Assembly: GCA_012727425.1 (NCBI GenBank)
Contig: JAAYHQ010000033.1
Coordinates: forward strand, 1 to 64,000
From: Bacillota bacterium
GTDB taxonomy: Bacteria; Bacillota; UBA4882; UBA10575
Length of the DNA stretch: 64,000 nucleotides
Direction: 5' to 3'
Below, one piece after another: positions 17,739-26,129 of this stretch; the first letter of the stretch is position 1; each line of letters starts with the position of its first letter. The notes beneath the pieces are model-generated. The model was given only the letters and a program-made list of their open reading frames with translations, was not told the origin of the DNA and made no database searches. The translations under genes were made by a program, and so were the position numbers.

Positions 17739-18430
17739 TTTTGTTTCCCCTTTCCCGCCGGTGGTTTGGTCTGACAGTAAAAACGACCGCGGGTGTCGAG
17801 CATCGCAATTAAGACGGTGCGCGGATCGGTGACGCCGCTTTTTTTCAGTTCCTTCCGGAGCCACTGGCGGTCAAGACCGGCCTGCCTCAGATTGGCGTCG
17901 TCAATCCGTCCGTCGAGGATCAGCGCCAGCGGCAAGCTTTCCGGGATCGCCTTCAATTTTAGATCGTCCAGGGTCACCGGACGTTTTTCGGTTTTGGGGA
18001 GAACAGTCAAACTTCCATTGGTTTCCAGCAAAGCATACTCGACCTCGGAAAGGTTGAAATAGCCCTGGGAACGGAGTTGTTCCAGCAGATCATGGATATG
18101 ATAAAGGTTGCTCCGCATTTCCCTCCAGTTGATCTTTCCTTTTTCCACTATCGGACTGGGTTTGCCGCAAAGAATCCGGCGGAAGGTTTGACTTTTAAGC
18201 GACCAGAAGGAGAAGACGACCTGGACCAGAAGGAGCGTAAGCACCGGGATTACCCCGCTGAACAGGGATAAACCCCGGTCTTGCATGGGTACGGCCACTA
18301 AATCAGCGATCATGATGGTGATGACAAATTCATAGGGCTGTAACTCACCGATCTGTCGTTTCCCCATTAAACGGGTGACCACGACGACCAAGAGGTAGAG
18401 AAAGAGGGTTCGTGCAAAGATGATCAGCAT
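17735..18430 (-). CDS. DUF421 / YetF-family membrane protein
   Basis: The YetF family has three N-terminal membrane helices followed by a cytoplasmic mixed alpha/beta domain; some members affect spore or membrane properties, but the biochemistry is not known. The 231 residues show LLVVVVTRLMGKRQIGELQP (about 12-31, family signature), VITIMIADLVAVPM, a third helix VIPVLTLLLVQVVFSF, and GKPSPIVEKGKIN. The middle QGYFNLSEVEYALLETNGSL and the conserved LILDGRIDDANL follow. ATG at 18430 has GGAGGCC upstream. It is followed by the overlapping DUF4363 gene. Confidence 0.88.
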   Translation of the reverse strand: MLIIFARTLFLYLLVVVVTRLMGKRQIGELQPYEFVITIMIADLVAVPMQDRGLSLFSGVIPVLTLLLVQVVFSFWSLKSQTFRRILCGKPSPIVEKGKINWREMRSNLYHIHDLLEQLRSQGYFNLSEVEYALLETNGSLTVLPKTEKRPVTLDDLKLKAIPESLPLALILDGRIDDANLRQAGLDRQWLRKELKKSGVTDPRTVLIAMLDTRGRFYCQTKPPAGKGKQK

Positions 18431-18543
18431 TTTGGCCTCCTTATTTCCTCTTATTATTTCTCCTTTGGGCGTGGATCTATACTGGGGGCCGGTTCGATCC
18501 GTTTTCAACCTTCTTCCGTAGCCCGAAGAACCTGCGGCCAAAT

Positions 18544-18556
18544 GTATACTATATAC
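18544..18556. promoter_or_regulatory. Inverted repeat in the divergent yetF/gdh region
   Basis: GTATA and TATAC flank a CTA centre, giving a 13-base imperfect palindrome midway between the two divergent genes. It could be an operator or simply AT-rich promoter sequence. Confidence 0.25.
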
Positions 18557-18581
18557 TTTGTTATGATTAATGATCATGATA

Positions 18582-18611
18582 TTGACTTCAGGATTGGGAA
18601 AAAGATATTAT
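18582..18611 (+). promoter_or_regulatory. Probable promoter of the glutamate dehydrogenase gene
   Basis: TTGACT (18582-18587) and TATTAT (18606-18611) are 18 bases apart, about 40 bases before the start codon. Confidence 0.6.
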
Positions 18612-18651
18612 TGTAAGATAAGCAAACACTTAATGACGAGGGGGATTTGTG

Positions 18652-19899
18652 ATGCAGGAGATTAGTCCGCTGGCTGTGGCGCAACGGCAACTTGATCTGG
18701 CAGCCGAAAAATTGAAACTGGATCCGAATATCCATGCCATCCTGAGAGAACCGGCCCGGGTTTTGGAAGTAAATTTTCCGGTCCGGATGGATGATGGTTC
18801 GGTTCGTGTTTTCAAAGGTTTCCGGGCCCAACATAATAACGCGCTTGGTCCGGCCAAGGGCGGAATCCGTTTTCATCCGCAAGTGACGATGGAAGAAGTG
18901 AAGGCGCTTTCCATGTGGATGACTTTCAAATGTGGTGTTTTGGGTCTGCCCTACGGTGGCGGCAAAGGTGGGGTCGTCGTTGACCCGCAGACGCTGTCCC
19001 AAGGTGAACTGGAGCGGCTTAGCCGGGCCTATATCGGTGCGATCTCCGCACTGGTCGGTCCGGATCAGGATATTCCGGCTCCTGATGTCAATACCAATCC
19101 GCAGATCATGGCCTGGATGATGGATGAGTTCAGTAAATATAAAGGCGGGATCACTTATCCGGGCGTAGTTACCGGGAAACCGATTATCGTCGGCGGTTCC
19201 CTTGGCCGGGGCGAAGCAACCGGCCGGGGGTGTGTGATCATCATTCGGGAAACGGCCAAACGGTTGGGGATTGATCTGAAGACGGCAACCGCGGCCATTC
19301 AAGGGTTTGGTAATGTGGGTAGTGCGACCGCCCGGTTTTTGGCCAAGGAAGGGGTAAAGATCATCGCTATTATGGAGATTGACGGCGGGATCTACAATAA
19401 GGACGGGATTGATCCGGAGGCCCTTTTGGCCTACCGGGCACAACATGGGACCATTACCACCTTCCCCGGTTGCGAGCCCATCGATAACGAAACGTTATTC
19501 GCCTTGGACTGCGATATTCTGGTTCCGGCGGCGTTGGAGAATCAGATTACCCATGAAAACGCCGACCGAATTAAAGCAAAGATTGTGGCCGAAGCCGCTA
19601 ACGGGCCAACCACCCCGGAAGCTGACGAAATCCTGGACAAGAAGGGGATCTTTTTAACGCCGGATATTTTAACGAACGCGGGTGGCGTTACCGTCTCCTA
19701 TTTTGAATGGGTGCAGAATATTATGAACTACTACTGGACCGCCGAGGAGATTAACACCCGGTTGGAACAGAAGATGGTGGAAGCCTTTGACCGGATCTAC
19801 CAGATGAGCCAGGAGTATGGGGTTGGGATGCGGATGGCTGCCTACATGTATTCCATTGCCCGGCTTGCGGAAGCGATCAAAGTGCGCGGTTGGGCATAA
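18652..19899 (+). CDS. gdhA: Glutamate dehydrogenase (Glu/Leu/Phe/Val family)
   Basis: It interconverts glutamate and 2-oxoglutarate plus ammonia, using NAD(P). The 415 residues contain the substrate site GPAKGGIRFHP, the catalytic-lysine loop LPYGGGKGGVVVDP (about 103-116) and PAPDVNTNPQIMAWMMDEF. The Rossmann motif IQGFGNVGSATARFLA (about 220-235) is followed by the C-terminal TNAGGVTVSYFEWVQN. Length fits the RocG/GudB type. ATG 18652 is preferred over the adjacent GTG 18649; GAGGGGG lies upstream. It is a single-gene unit with its own promoter and terminator. Coenzyme preference cannot be read here. Confidence 0.95.
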   Translation: MQEISPLAVAQRQLDLAAEKLKLDPNIHAILREPARVLEVNFPVRMDDGSVRVFKGFRAQHNNALGPAKGGIRFHPQVTMEEVKALSMWMTFKCGVLGLPYGGGKGGVVVDPQTLSQGELERLSRAYIGAISALVGPDQDIPAPDVNTNPQIMAWMMDEFSKYKGGITYPGVVTGKPIIVGGSLGRGEATGRGCVIIIRETAKRLGIDLKTATAAIQGFGNVGSATARFLAKEGVKIIAIMEIDGGIYNKDGIDPEALLAYRAQHGTITTFPGCEPIDNETLFALDCDILVPAALENQITHENADRIKAKIVAEAANGPTTPEADEILDKKGIFLTPDILTNAGGVTVSYFEWVQNIMNYYWTAEEINTRLEQKMVEAFDRIYQMSQEYGVGMRMAAYMYSIARLAEAIKVRGWA

Positions 19900-19900
19900 A

Positions 19901-19938
19901 GCGAAAAAAAGCGGGGTTTTCCCGCTTTTTTCGTTTTT
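19901..19938. terminator. Terminator after glutamate dehydrogenase
   Basis: An A-run, a GCGGG/CCCGC stem with a TTTT loop and a T-run together form an extended hairpin that would work in both directions. Confidence 0.92.
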
Positions 19939-20148
19939 ATCCCTCGCTTGGCTGGTTTCGATAAAATTCGATACAAAGAACAAAGACTTGACAAATGACT
20001 TGACCATAGTTTGATGACCGACAACGGTTTCCATTGCATTTCAAAACCGGCATGTTATAATGGGAATGGGCATTTACCCCGGTGAAAAGCCGCCAATTGT
20101 TCTACAGCGTCATTACTGGTTCTTTTTGCGGAGAAGGATGGTAAACGG

Positions 20149-20177
20149 TTTTCAAAACAAACAATAAATGTTACAAT
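20149..20177 (+). promoter_or_regulatory. Probable nfnAB promoter
   Basis: TTTTCA (20149-20154, 4 of 6) and TACAAT (20172-20177) are 17 bases apart. A second candidate, TTGCAT at 20034 with a perfect TATAAT at 20056-20061 (16-base spacing), lies further upstream and would give a longer leader. Confidence 0.5.
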
Positions 20178-20192
20178 AATCGATGACCAATT

Positions 20193-20210
20193 TTGTTTCT
20201 TAATTAACAA
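20193..20210. promoter_or_regulatory. Rex-like operator before nfnAB
   Basis: TTGTTTCTTAATTAACAA matches the Rex consensus TTGTTAA-N4-TTAACAA at 12 of 14 positions, with the right half perfect. It lies just downstream of the proposed promoter, where a bound repressor would block transcription. Rex senses the NADH/NAD ratio and often controls redox enzymes in anaerobes, which fits NfnAB. Confidence 0.6.
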
Positions 20211-20233
20211 TAACCAATTTGGAGGAGAACGAA

Positions 20234-21067
20234 GTGAAAATAATCGACAAAAAACAACTTGCACCAGAGATCGTGAGATTTATCGTGGAAGCTCCTCAGA
20301 TCGCCAAAAAAGCCCAACCGGGACATTTTATTATTTTACGGTATAAAGAAAACGGCGAACGGATCCCGTTAACCATTGCCGATTACAACCGGGAAAAGGG
20401 GACGATCACCTTGGTTTGCCAGGGGATCGGGAAGAGCACTTATGAGATCAACCGGATGGAAGTGGGTGACTCCTTCTTAGACCTTTTGGGGCCTTTAGGG
20501 AAAGCCTACCCCATTAAAAAACTGGGCACCGTTGTCTGCGTTGCCGGCGGCTTGGGGGTTGCGCCCCTTTACCCGAAAGCCAAAGCTCTGTATGAAGCGG
20601 GGAACAGAATTATCAGTCTGATTGGCGCCCAGCGGAAAGAACTGTTGATCATGACCGAAGAGATGGCCGCGATCAGCGCGGAGATCCACTTCAGTACCGA
20701 TGACGGCAGTTTTGGCCACCATGGTTTCATCACCGAACCCCTCCGTCAGGTACTGGCCCGCGAAAAGGTGGATGAAGTGGTGGCGGTGGGGCCGGTGCCG
20801 ATGATGGCCTCTGCGGTAAAGGTGGCCCGGGAGTTCAATGTTCCGGTGGTTGTGAGTTTGAATGCGTTGATGGTTGATGGCACCGGCATGTGCGGTGGTT
20901 GCCGGGTTACGGTGGGCGGTGAAACCAAATTCTGCTGCGTGGACGGGCCGACTTTTGACGGTGCTGCCGTGGATTTTCAGGAACTGCTCATGCGCCAACG
21001 CTACTACCAGGAACAGGAGAAAGAAGCATTTTACCGTTGCAAACTAGAGGAGGCAGGACAAGAATGA
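20234..21067 (+). CDS. nfnA: NfnA: sulfide dehydrogenase/NADH-dependent ferredoxin:NADP oxidoreductase small subunit
   Basis: This is the FAD- and [2Fe-2S]-containing subunit of NfnAB, which couples NADH and reduced ferredoxin to NADPH formation by electron bifurcation. The 277 residues show an FAD domain (HFIILRYKENGERIPLTIAD), then the NAD-binding motif VAGGLGVAPLYPKAKAL (about 104-120). A C-terminal cysteine cluster (MCGGCRV, FCCVDGP; about 220-240) completes it. GTG 20234 is chosen with GGAGGAG upstream. It overlaps nfnB by 4 bases (ATGA). Related single proteins include dihydroorotate dehydrogenase electron-transfer subunits, but the partner gene favours Nfn. Confidence 0.92.
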   Translation: MKIIDKKQLAPEIVRFIVEAPQIAKKAQPGHFIILRYKENGERIPLTIADYNREKGTITLVCQGIGKSTYEINRMEVGDSFLDLLGPLGKAYPIKKLGTVVCVAGGLGVAPLYPKAKALYEAGNRIISLIGAQRKELLIMTEEMAAISAEIHFSTDDGSFGHHGFITEPLRQVLAREKVDEVVAVGPVPMMASAVKVAREFNVPVVVSLNALMVDGTGMCGGCRVTVGGETKFCCVDGPTFDGAAVDFQELLMRQRYYQEQEKEAFYRCKLEEAGQE

Positions 21068-22458
21068 GACAACAAATGCCGAAACAAGACCCGGCCGTCC
21101 GAAGGACCAACTTTGATGAAGTCGCTCTTGGTTTCACCGCCGAGCAGGCGCTGGCCGAAGCAAAGCGGTGTTTGAATTGTAAAAAACCCCTTTGTGTGCA
21201 AGGCTGTCCGGTGGAGATTGATATTCCGCAGTTTATTACGTTACTGGTTGCCGGCAAGCCGGATCAAGCGCTGGCCAAGATCAAAGAGAAGAACAGTCTG
21301 CCCGCCATTTGCGGTCGGGTCTGTCCCCAGGAAAACCAGTGTGAAAAGCAGTGTGTTTTGGGGCGGAAGGGTGAACCGGTAGCGATCGGCGCCTTGGAAC
21401 GGTATTGTGCCGATTGGGGGCGGGCCAATCAAGCCGTGGAATCCACTGGTGATCCGGCCGGTGCCGTGAAGGAAAAAGTGGCGGTAGTTGGTTCTGGTCC
21501 GGCCGGCCTGACGGCCGCGGCCGATCTGGCCTTAATGGGCTATCAAGTCACCCTTTTTGAATCGTTACATGCGCCCGGCGGGGTTTTGCGTTACGGGATC
21601 CCCGAGTTCAGACTGCCGAAGGCCATTGTCGACTATGAAGTCGGAAACCTGACCAAACTGGGGGTGGAGATTAAAACCAACGTTCTGGTCGGCCAAACGG
21701 TCACGATCGACGAATTGTTTGCGCTCGGTTATGAAGCGGTGTTTATCGGCACCGGGGCCGGCCTGCCTTATTTTCTTCAGATTCCCGGAGAGAACTTGAA
21801 CGGGGTTTATTCGGCCAACGAGTTTTTAACCCGGGTCAATTTGATGAAAGCCTATCTTTTTCCGGAATACGACACCCCGATCCGCATCGGGAAACGGGTT
21901 GCGGTGGTTGGGGCCGGGAACGTGGCGATGGACGCGGCACGTACGGCCTTACGGCTCGGGGCGGAGACCGTGAGCATTGTTTACCGGCGTTCCCGCGCCG
22001 AGATGCCCGCCCGCCGGGAAGAGATTGAAAACGCCGAAGAGGAAGGGGTTGTCTTCCGACTGCTTACCAACCCGGTTCGCCTGGAAGGGGATGAGCGCGG
22101 CAATCTGACGACGATGGTCTGTCAAAAAATGGCCCTTGGGGAACCGGACGCCTCCGGACGCCGAAGACCGGTGCCAATTCCCGGTTCGGAAGAGGAACTG
22201 CCGGTGGACACGGTGATCGTAGCCGTCGGTCAAGGACCTAACCCCATTCTCCTGCAAGCGACCACCGGTTTAGCATTGAACAAACGAGGTTATATCGAAG
22301 TGGATCCGGAGACCATGATGACCAGTATTCCGGGGGTCTTTGCCGGTGGAGATATCGTTACCGGTGCGGCGACTGTGATTGCGGCCATGGGGGCCGGGAA
22401 GAAGGCGGCCCGGGCCATCGACCGGTATTTGGCGGCGAAGAAAGAGGCTGGAAAATAA
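21064..22458 (+). CDS. nfnB: NfnB: NADPH-dependent glutamate synthase-like / ferredoxin:NADP oxidoreductase large subunit
   Basis: The large subunit carries two [4Fe-4S] clusters and FAD. The 464 residues show N-terminal cysteine motifs CLNCKKPLCVQGCPV (about 39-53) and CGRVCPQENQCEKQC (about 89-103). Two dinucleotide folds follow: VAVVGSGPAGLTAAADLALMG and VAVVGAGNVAMDAARTALRLG. The ending GVFAGGDIVTGAATVIAAMG is the usual FAD/NAD C-terminal motif. The protein is often annotated gltA, but coupling to nfnA and the lack of a glutamate synthase large subunit nearby argue for Nfn. ATG 21064 has GAGGAGGCAGG upstream. Confidence 0.93.
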   Translation: MRQQMPKQDPAVRRTNFDEVALGFTAEQALAEAKRCLNCKKPLCVQGCPVEIDIPQFITLLVAGKPDQALAKIKEKNSLPAICGRVCPQENQCEKQCVLGRKGEPVAIGALERYCADWGRANQAVESTGDPAGAVKEKVAVVGSGPAGLTAAADLALMGYQVTLFESLHAPGGVLRYGIPEFRLPKAIVDYEVGNLTKLGVEIKTNVLVGQTVTIDELFALGYEAVFIGTGAGLPYFLQIPGENLNGVYSANEFLTRVNLMKAYLFPEYDTPIRIGKRVAVVGAGNVAMDAARTALRLGAETVSIVYRRSRAEMPARREEIENAEEEGVVFRLLTNPVRLEGDERGNLTTMVCQKMALGEPDASGRRRPVPIPGSEEELPVDTVIVAVGQGPNPILLQATTGLALNKRGYIEVDPETMMTSIPGVFAGGDIVTGAATVIAAMGAGKKAARAIDRYLAAKKEAGK

Positions 22459-22516
22459 GGATGAAATCATTACGCACTCCGGAAACCATGCATGGATAAG
22501 GCATCAACTACCCGCA

Positions 22517-22553
22517 CAAAAAGGGGCCGCCGTCAAGCGCGGCCCCTTTTCAA
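22517..22553. terminator. Bidirectional terminator between nfnB and the lipoprotein gene
   Basis: A 12-bp stem (22519-22530 with 22539-22550), flanked by A-run and T-run, serves nfnB on the plus strand and the convergent lipoprotein gene on the minus strand. Confidence 0.92.
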
Positions 22554-22607
22554 TTTACCGGTTACGCGTTGATCTTTGCTGTATTTTTCATTTAAACAAT
22601 ACGGCCG

Positions 22608-23639
22608 TTATTCCTCGTCAAAAGGCCAGTAAAGAGTGGGAGTCCAAAGACTGTTGTTTCCCCCTTGGTCATAACTGCTTACGGCGTAACCAAGGCGGCT
22701 CTGCGCATAATCGGCGATTTTTACCTCGCGATCATGGTATACACAGGTGTCGTTGCCGACTTGGGCAAGAAGAACAAACCGGCCGTCCCGGTTGGTCCGG
22801 TAAACATTATAACCGGCCAGATCGGCGTCGAGAACCGGATCCCAGCCGAGCAGAGGCTGACCGTTTGCCATGCGTACTTCGAAGTTTTCCGGCGTAGCGG
22901 GCGGGAGATCAACCAATCCGGCCACGACTAAACTGGCATCGGCGGTTAGAGCATAGCTTTCTATTTGTCCCGTTATAATGTCAAACAGTATATAATCGCT
23001 TTCATAAAAAGAATTAGATTTGTTCGGGATGTAGATTTGGGCGTTATAGGTTCCCGGCGGCAACAGGATTGGCTCCCGGTTTTTCAGCACTTTTCCTTCT
23101 AAAATCAAATCAAAGATGGTGGCGCGGTCGGTTGCCGGATCTTCATAAACGTACAGCCGTCCACGGGAGGCGTCATACCCGGCCGCCAAGAGCGGAGCGA
23201 CATCCATCGTTATGGATAATTCTCCCGGGGCCAGCCGGATGATGATCAAAAGTTCCGCGTTTTCCCCCGGCTGAATCGTCTTGGTTGTCACCCCGTAGAG
23301 GAACCATTGGTCATCCGCGTCATAGCATTTCACTTCAATCTGCCAGGAGCCCGGGTAGATGGAACCAATGGTAATCACATCACCTTCGACATACGGATCG
23401 ACCGTCTTTGTAATGACCGTTTTTTTACTGCTGATGATGACTGTAACTTTTTTGATCGGTTGATAATGGGCCATTACGGAAAATTGTTTTTGGTCGGGGG
23501 AGGTCTCCGCCCGTTGCAGCCGGAGGGAGAGAGTGCCCAGATCCTGGCCGGGCAGATAAGGTTTGGACAGACAGCCGCTGTGGCAGAAAAGGCCCAGAGT
23601 GAGCAGGACCATAACCCCCACACGCCTCAAACAAGACAT
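22608..23639 (-). CDS. Lipoprotein with a C-terminal fibronectin type III-like domain
   Basis: The function is not recognised. The 343 residues start with a lipoprotein signal (VMVLLTLGLFCHSGC, lipobox Cys near residue 23), so it should be lipid-anchored outside the inner membrane. The middle contains repeated beta-rich segments (GSWQIEVKCYDADD-like, then GTYNAQIYIP), as in carbohydrate- or polymer-facing surface proteins. The C-terminal 90 residues (LLGWDPVLDADLAGYNVYRT, LGYAVSSYDQGGNNS) are a fibronectin type III pattern. The start at 23639 has no strong binding site. It converges on nfnB and lies downstream of the amidase gene with a terminator between. Confidence 0.72.
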   Translation of the reverse strand: MSCLRRVGVMVLLTLGLFCHSGCLSKPYLPGQDLGTLSLRLQRAETSPDQKQFSVMAHYQPIKKVTVIISSKKTVITKTVDPYVEGDVITIGSIYPGSWQIEVKCYDADDQWFLYGVTTKTIQPGENAELLIIIRLAPGELSITMDVAPLLAAGYDASRGRLYVYEDPATDRATIFDLILEGKVLKNREPILLPPGTYNAQIYIPNKSNSFYESDYILFDIITGQIESYALTADASLVVAGLVDLPPATPENFEVRMANGQPLLGWDPVLDADLAGYNVYRTNRDGRFVLLAQVGNDTCVYHDREVKIADYAQSRLGYAVSSYDQGGNNSLWTPTLYWPFDEE

Positions 23640-23741
23640 GATATGTAATCACCACCAATAAAAGTAATAACTTAACATAAATATTATACAGAAATTGGAA
23701 AAATCCTTTTTTCCTGTTGTGGCGGAGGGGGTCAGTGACGT

Positions 23742-23766
23742 AAAAAAAAGACCGCGGTTAGCGGTC
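23742..23766 (-). terminator. Terminator after the amidase gene (minus strand)
   Basis: GACCGC/GCGGTC (23750-23755 and 23761-23766) is followed, read on the minus strand, by eight Ts. Confidence 0.9.
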
Positions 23767-23775
23767 TCCGTCTGC

Positions 23776-24414
23776 TCATTGTTTCCCCATGTGGTCGACC
23801 AGGCCCTGGTAAATATAGTAGGCTTCCCGCCAGAGGTAGCCGGGATCCCGTAGTTTTTCTTCCTCTTTGGGATTGGTAATGAAAGAGGCTTCGGTGAGGA
23901 TCGCCGGCATTCTGGTGTGCCGTAAGACATAAAAATTGGCGGTATTGGCCCCGAGATCCCGGAGGCCGGTCATTTGCAGTAAACGGTTTTGGACTTTATT
24001 CCGCAGGTCGTGGCTGGCGGCACTGCCAACCCGGGCCGAATAAACGGCGGTCCCATTGTGGGCGGGATTGACCGAACCGTTATGGTGAATGGAGATGAAA
24101 CGGTCCGCCCAGTTGTCGTTGGCTTTCTGTACACGAGCGGCCAAGGACAGATAGGAGTCATCGGTCCTGGTCATGATGACCTCGGCTCCCCCGTACTCCA
24201 CCAAACAGTTGCGGAGCGCCTTGGCCACTTGCAAGTTGACCTGTTTTTCGGTTAATCCGTTAACCCCAACGGCTCCTGGGTCCCAACCACCGTGACCGGC
24301 ATCGACAACAACTTTGACTCCGGCCAGGGGCTTGTTGGCGACGGCAACCGCCGCCGTCGTGACCAGAAAGATCAGTGTGAGGATGGGAATGACGAACGGT
24401 TTTTGCTTTTGCAA
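23776..24414 (-). CDS. N-acetylmuramoyl-L-alanine amidase (Amidase_3)
   Basis: This zinc amidase cleaves the bond between muramic acid and the stem peptide. The 212 residues have a signal helix (FVIPILTLIFLVTTAAVAV) and one Amidase_3 domain: VVVDAGHGGWDPGAVG (zinc His), NLQVAKALRNCL, the second zinc His in FISIHHNGS, and the catalytic-Glu region PAILTEASFITNPKEE. No extra wall-binding domain is present, similar in size to CwlD of sporulation. TTG at 24414 is chosen for its GGAGG site 9 bases upstream; an in-frame TTG at 24441 lies ahead of it. It is 27 bases downstream of the outer-membrane protein gene. Confidence 0.92.
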   Translation of the reverse strand: MQKQKPFVIPILTLIFLVTTAAVAVANKPLAGVKVVVDAGHGGWDPGAVGVNGLTEKQVNLQVAKALRNCLVEYGGAEVIMTRTDDSYLSLAARVQKANDNWADRFISIHHNGSVNPAHNGTAVYSARVGSAASHDLRNKVQNRLLQMTGLRDLGANTANFYVLRHTRMPAILTEASFITNPKEEEKLRDPGYLWREAYYIYQGLVDHMGKQ

Positions 24415-24441
24415 AGCGGGATTCCTCCTTTTCTTCCACAA

Positions 24442-25611
24442 CTAGAATATGGTATTAAAGCCGACAAATACCCGGTGGTAGCGGTGGAGGTCGATTTTAT
24501 TGACATCCGCTTCAAACCCGGAGTCAAAACCAAATTCGAGGTTGGTGGCGAGGGAAAAAGCTTTCCGGAGCCGTCCGGAGAAAGTGAACTGGGGTCCGGA
24601 GAAGGTTTGGTCCGGAGAAAACAGGAGCCCGGCTTTTACGGTTGTATCCCAGTTATTGGCCAGTTTTTGCTGTACGCCGCCGCCGATCCCGTAGGAGTTG
24701 TTGGCGTAGATTTCGCCCTTTTCGAGGAAACTATCGTTTAAAGCCGACGCGACCGGGGCAAATCCTTTCTCAAAATACCAAGCGTTTACGGTATAAGTCG
24801 TAGCGGCAATGTTTTTGTTCCACACCGCCAAGCCGCCAATAGCGCCATCATGTTTGTAGCTTTGGAAGCTGTCCGCTCCCGGTTTATACCAGGCCACTTC
24901 GGTTTGAAGGGCCCCGTCGGCCACATTGGTAATAAAGTCAAGTCCAATGGCGGTTTCACTAAGGTCGCCCTCCGGCGTAGTTACCAAGGTCATGCCCAGC
25001 ATATAGCCGGGTTTGGGGACAGCAATCCGTAACCCGAACTGATCGTCACTGGTCACCCCGATCTTTTCTTCATCAATACTGGCCGGGTTCAGAAAGAGCC
25101 GGGAATAAAAGCCGCCGAGATAGTAAGCGGTATTTCCGGTTTGAATGGCGAATCCTTGGACTGGCGAGGCCGAATGGTCAGCGATCAGGCCAAGCGGATC
25201 AAGGGTAAAATGGAATTTCCCCAGATCCACCAATAACTGGGGCGAGCGGTACCGGACCGCCGCTTCTCGCACGTAAAGTTGGTTCAGATAACCGTAATTG
25301 TCATAATGGGAAAGTAAAAGATAAAAGTAGAAATTACGGTCGATCTGCGCATCCAGGTAGAGGTTGAGATAGTTTTTAAAATCCGGTGTGTGGTATTCTT
25401 CAAAGGCTCGTTGCTTATAATCGGCCAGGAGACTGAATTCGCCAGCAAGCTGGAGATGGCCCCAGCGGCTTTCCAAGTTGGCGAGGCGTTTTGTGATGTT
25501 GTCCGCGGCACCATGGGCGGGGTCGGCCCAAAGCGCGCTGAACAAAGTGAGGCCTAGGCATAAGAAGAAAAAGCATCGGAAGGACAACTGGTTTGTCGTC
25601 AGGCGTTGCAA
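24442..25611 (-). CDS. Outer-membrane beta-barrel protein
   Basis: The 389-residue product has a signal peptide (FFFLCLGLTLFSALWADPAHG, cut near residue 35). A short helical segment (ITKRLANLESRWG) precedes many alternating-hydrophobic strands rich in Tyr, Phe and Gly (FYFYLLLSHYDNYGYLNQ, NSYGIGGGVQQKLANNWDT, ATNLEFGFDSGFE). It ends in FVGFNTIF, a terminal aromatic residue in an amphipathic last strand, which is the usual signal for outer-membrane barrel insertion. About 16 strands are plausible but not counted. The start is TTG 25611 after GGAGGAATGAAC. The substrate or pore role is unknown. The amidase gene follows in the same direction. Confidence 0.82.
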   Translation of the reverse strand: MQRLTTNQLSFRCFFFLCLGLTLFSALWADPAHGAADNITKRLANLESRWGHLQLAGEFSLLADYKQRAFEEYHTPDFKNYLNLYLDAQIDRNFYFYLLLSHYDNYGYLNQLYVREAAVRYRSPQLLVDLGKFHFTLDPLGLIADHSASPVQGFAIQTGNTAYYLGGFYSRLFLNPASIDEEKIGVTSDDQFGLRIAVPKPGYMLGMTLVTTPEGDLSETAIGLDFITNVADGALQTEVAWYKPGADSFQSYKHDGAIGGLAVWNKNIAATTYTVNAWYFEKGFAPVASALNDSFLEKGEIYANNSYGIGGGVQQKLANNWDTTVKAGLLFSPDQTFSGPQFTFSGRLRKAFSLATNLEFGFDSGFEADVNKIDLHRYHRVFVGFNTIF

Positions 25612-25700
25612 AGTTCATTCCTCCGTTTCATTCTGTAGATTTTCCATATTTGGCCTGAAAGACCTTTCCCGTGTTTGCCCTTTAAAATTCGCGTTATTAA

Positions 25701-25723
25701 TAAAAATCCCTGCTCAAGGCAGG
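25701..25723 (-). terminator. Possible terminator read on the minus strand
   Basis: On the minus strand CCTGC and GCAGG pair across a short loop, followed by GATTTTTATT. It could end spore-protein transcription before the outer-membrane protein gene. Confidence 0.55.
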
Positions 25724-25797
25724 AATGGAATTTATGGTAAACTATGTGTGACCCCGCAGACAGGCGGGTTCAAACATGAACGGCGCAATACTTTTTC

Positions 25798-25830
25798 GGA
25801 ATCGGGGGCGCAGTCCGCACCCCCGATTCC
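25798..25830. repeat. Long perfect hairpin at the end of the spore-protein gene
   Basis: An 11-bp perfect stem (25798-25808 with 25820-25830) begins at the spore-protein stop codon. A T-rich tail exists only in the plus direction; on the minus strand it may stabilise the mRNA end. Confidence 0.7.
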
Positions 25831-26015
25831 TATTTTTGGCCGGCCATTAGGCGCTCGGCTTTTTCGATTAAACCACGCACTAAGAGACCGGCTTCGCGGG
25901 TAGTGAGCTTGCTGTAGTCGTAACGGTCGCCGTTTCGTTGAATACGGTCAGCGAAACCAAGTTCTTTGGCAATTTCGTATTTGACCTCATCCGAAACGAT
26001 ACTACGTCGCGCCAC
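25830..26015 (-). CDS. Alpha/beta-type small acid-soluble spore protein
   Basis: These proteins coat and protect DNA in dormant spores. The 61 residues show the family pattern: a basic start (ARRSIVSDEVKYEIAKELGF), then LTTREAGLLVRGLIEKAERL. The Glu in the first block is where germination protease normally cuts. GTG 26015 is chosen because GGAGGTGGAGCT lies directly upstream. The gene is not visible in a longer-ORF view unless this start is used. It is divergent from the zinc-ribbon gene at 26130. I could not place a convincing SigF/SigG promoter. Confidence 0.9.
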   Translation of the reverse strand: MARRSIVSDEVKYEIAKELGFADRIQRNGDRYDYSKLTTREAGLLVRGLIEKAERLMAGQK

Positions 26016-26129
26016 AGCTCCACCTCCCAGAAATAGTGTTTCCGGTTGCCGCTTGAAAACACGTGTTAAAAAAAAGATGTATACTCGGGCGGACATTAAA
26101 GGAGAATATAGGCGAGGAGGGAAGAACAA

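Noticed and set aside
18574-19446. 290-residue minus-strand frame opposite glutamate dehydrogenase
   Set aside because: It is fully antisense to a confident gene, and its residues look like no protein family.
20138-20152. CcpA cre-like site before nfnAB
   Set aside because: It matches only the centre (TAAACGGTTT), with several mismatches at the conserved ends; the Rex site is a better explanation.
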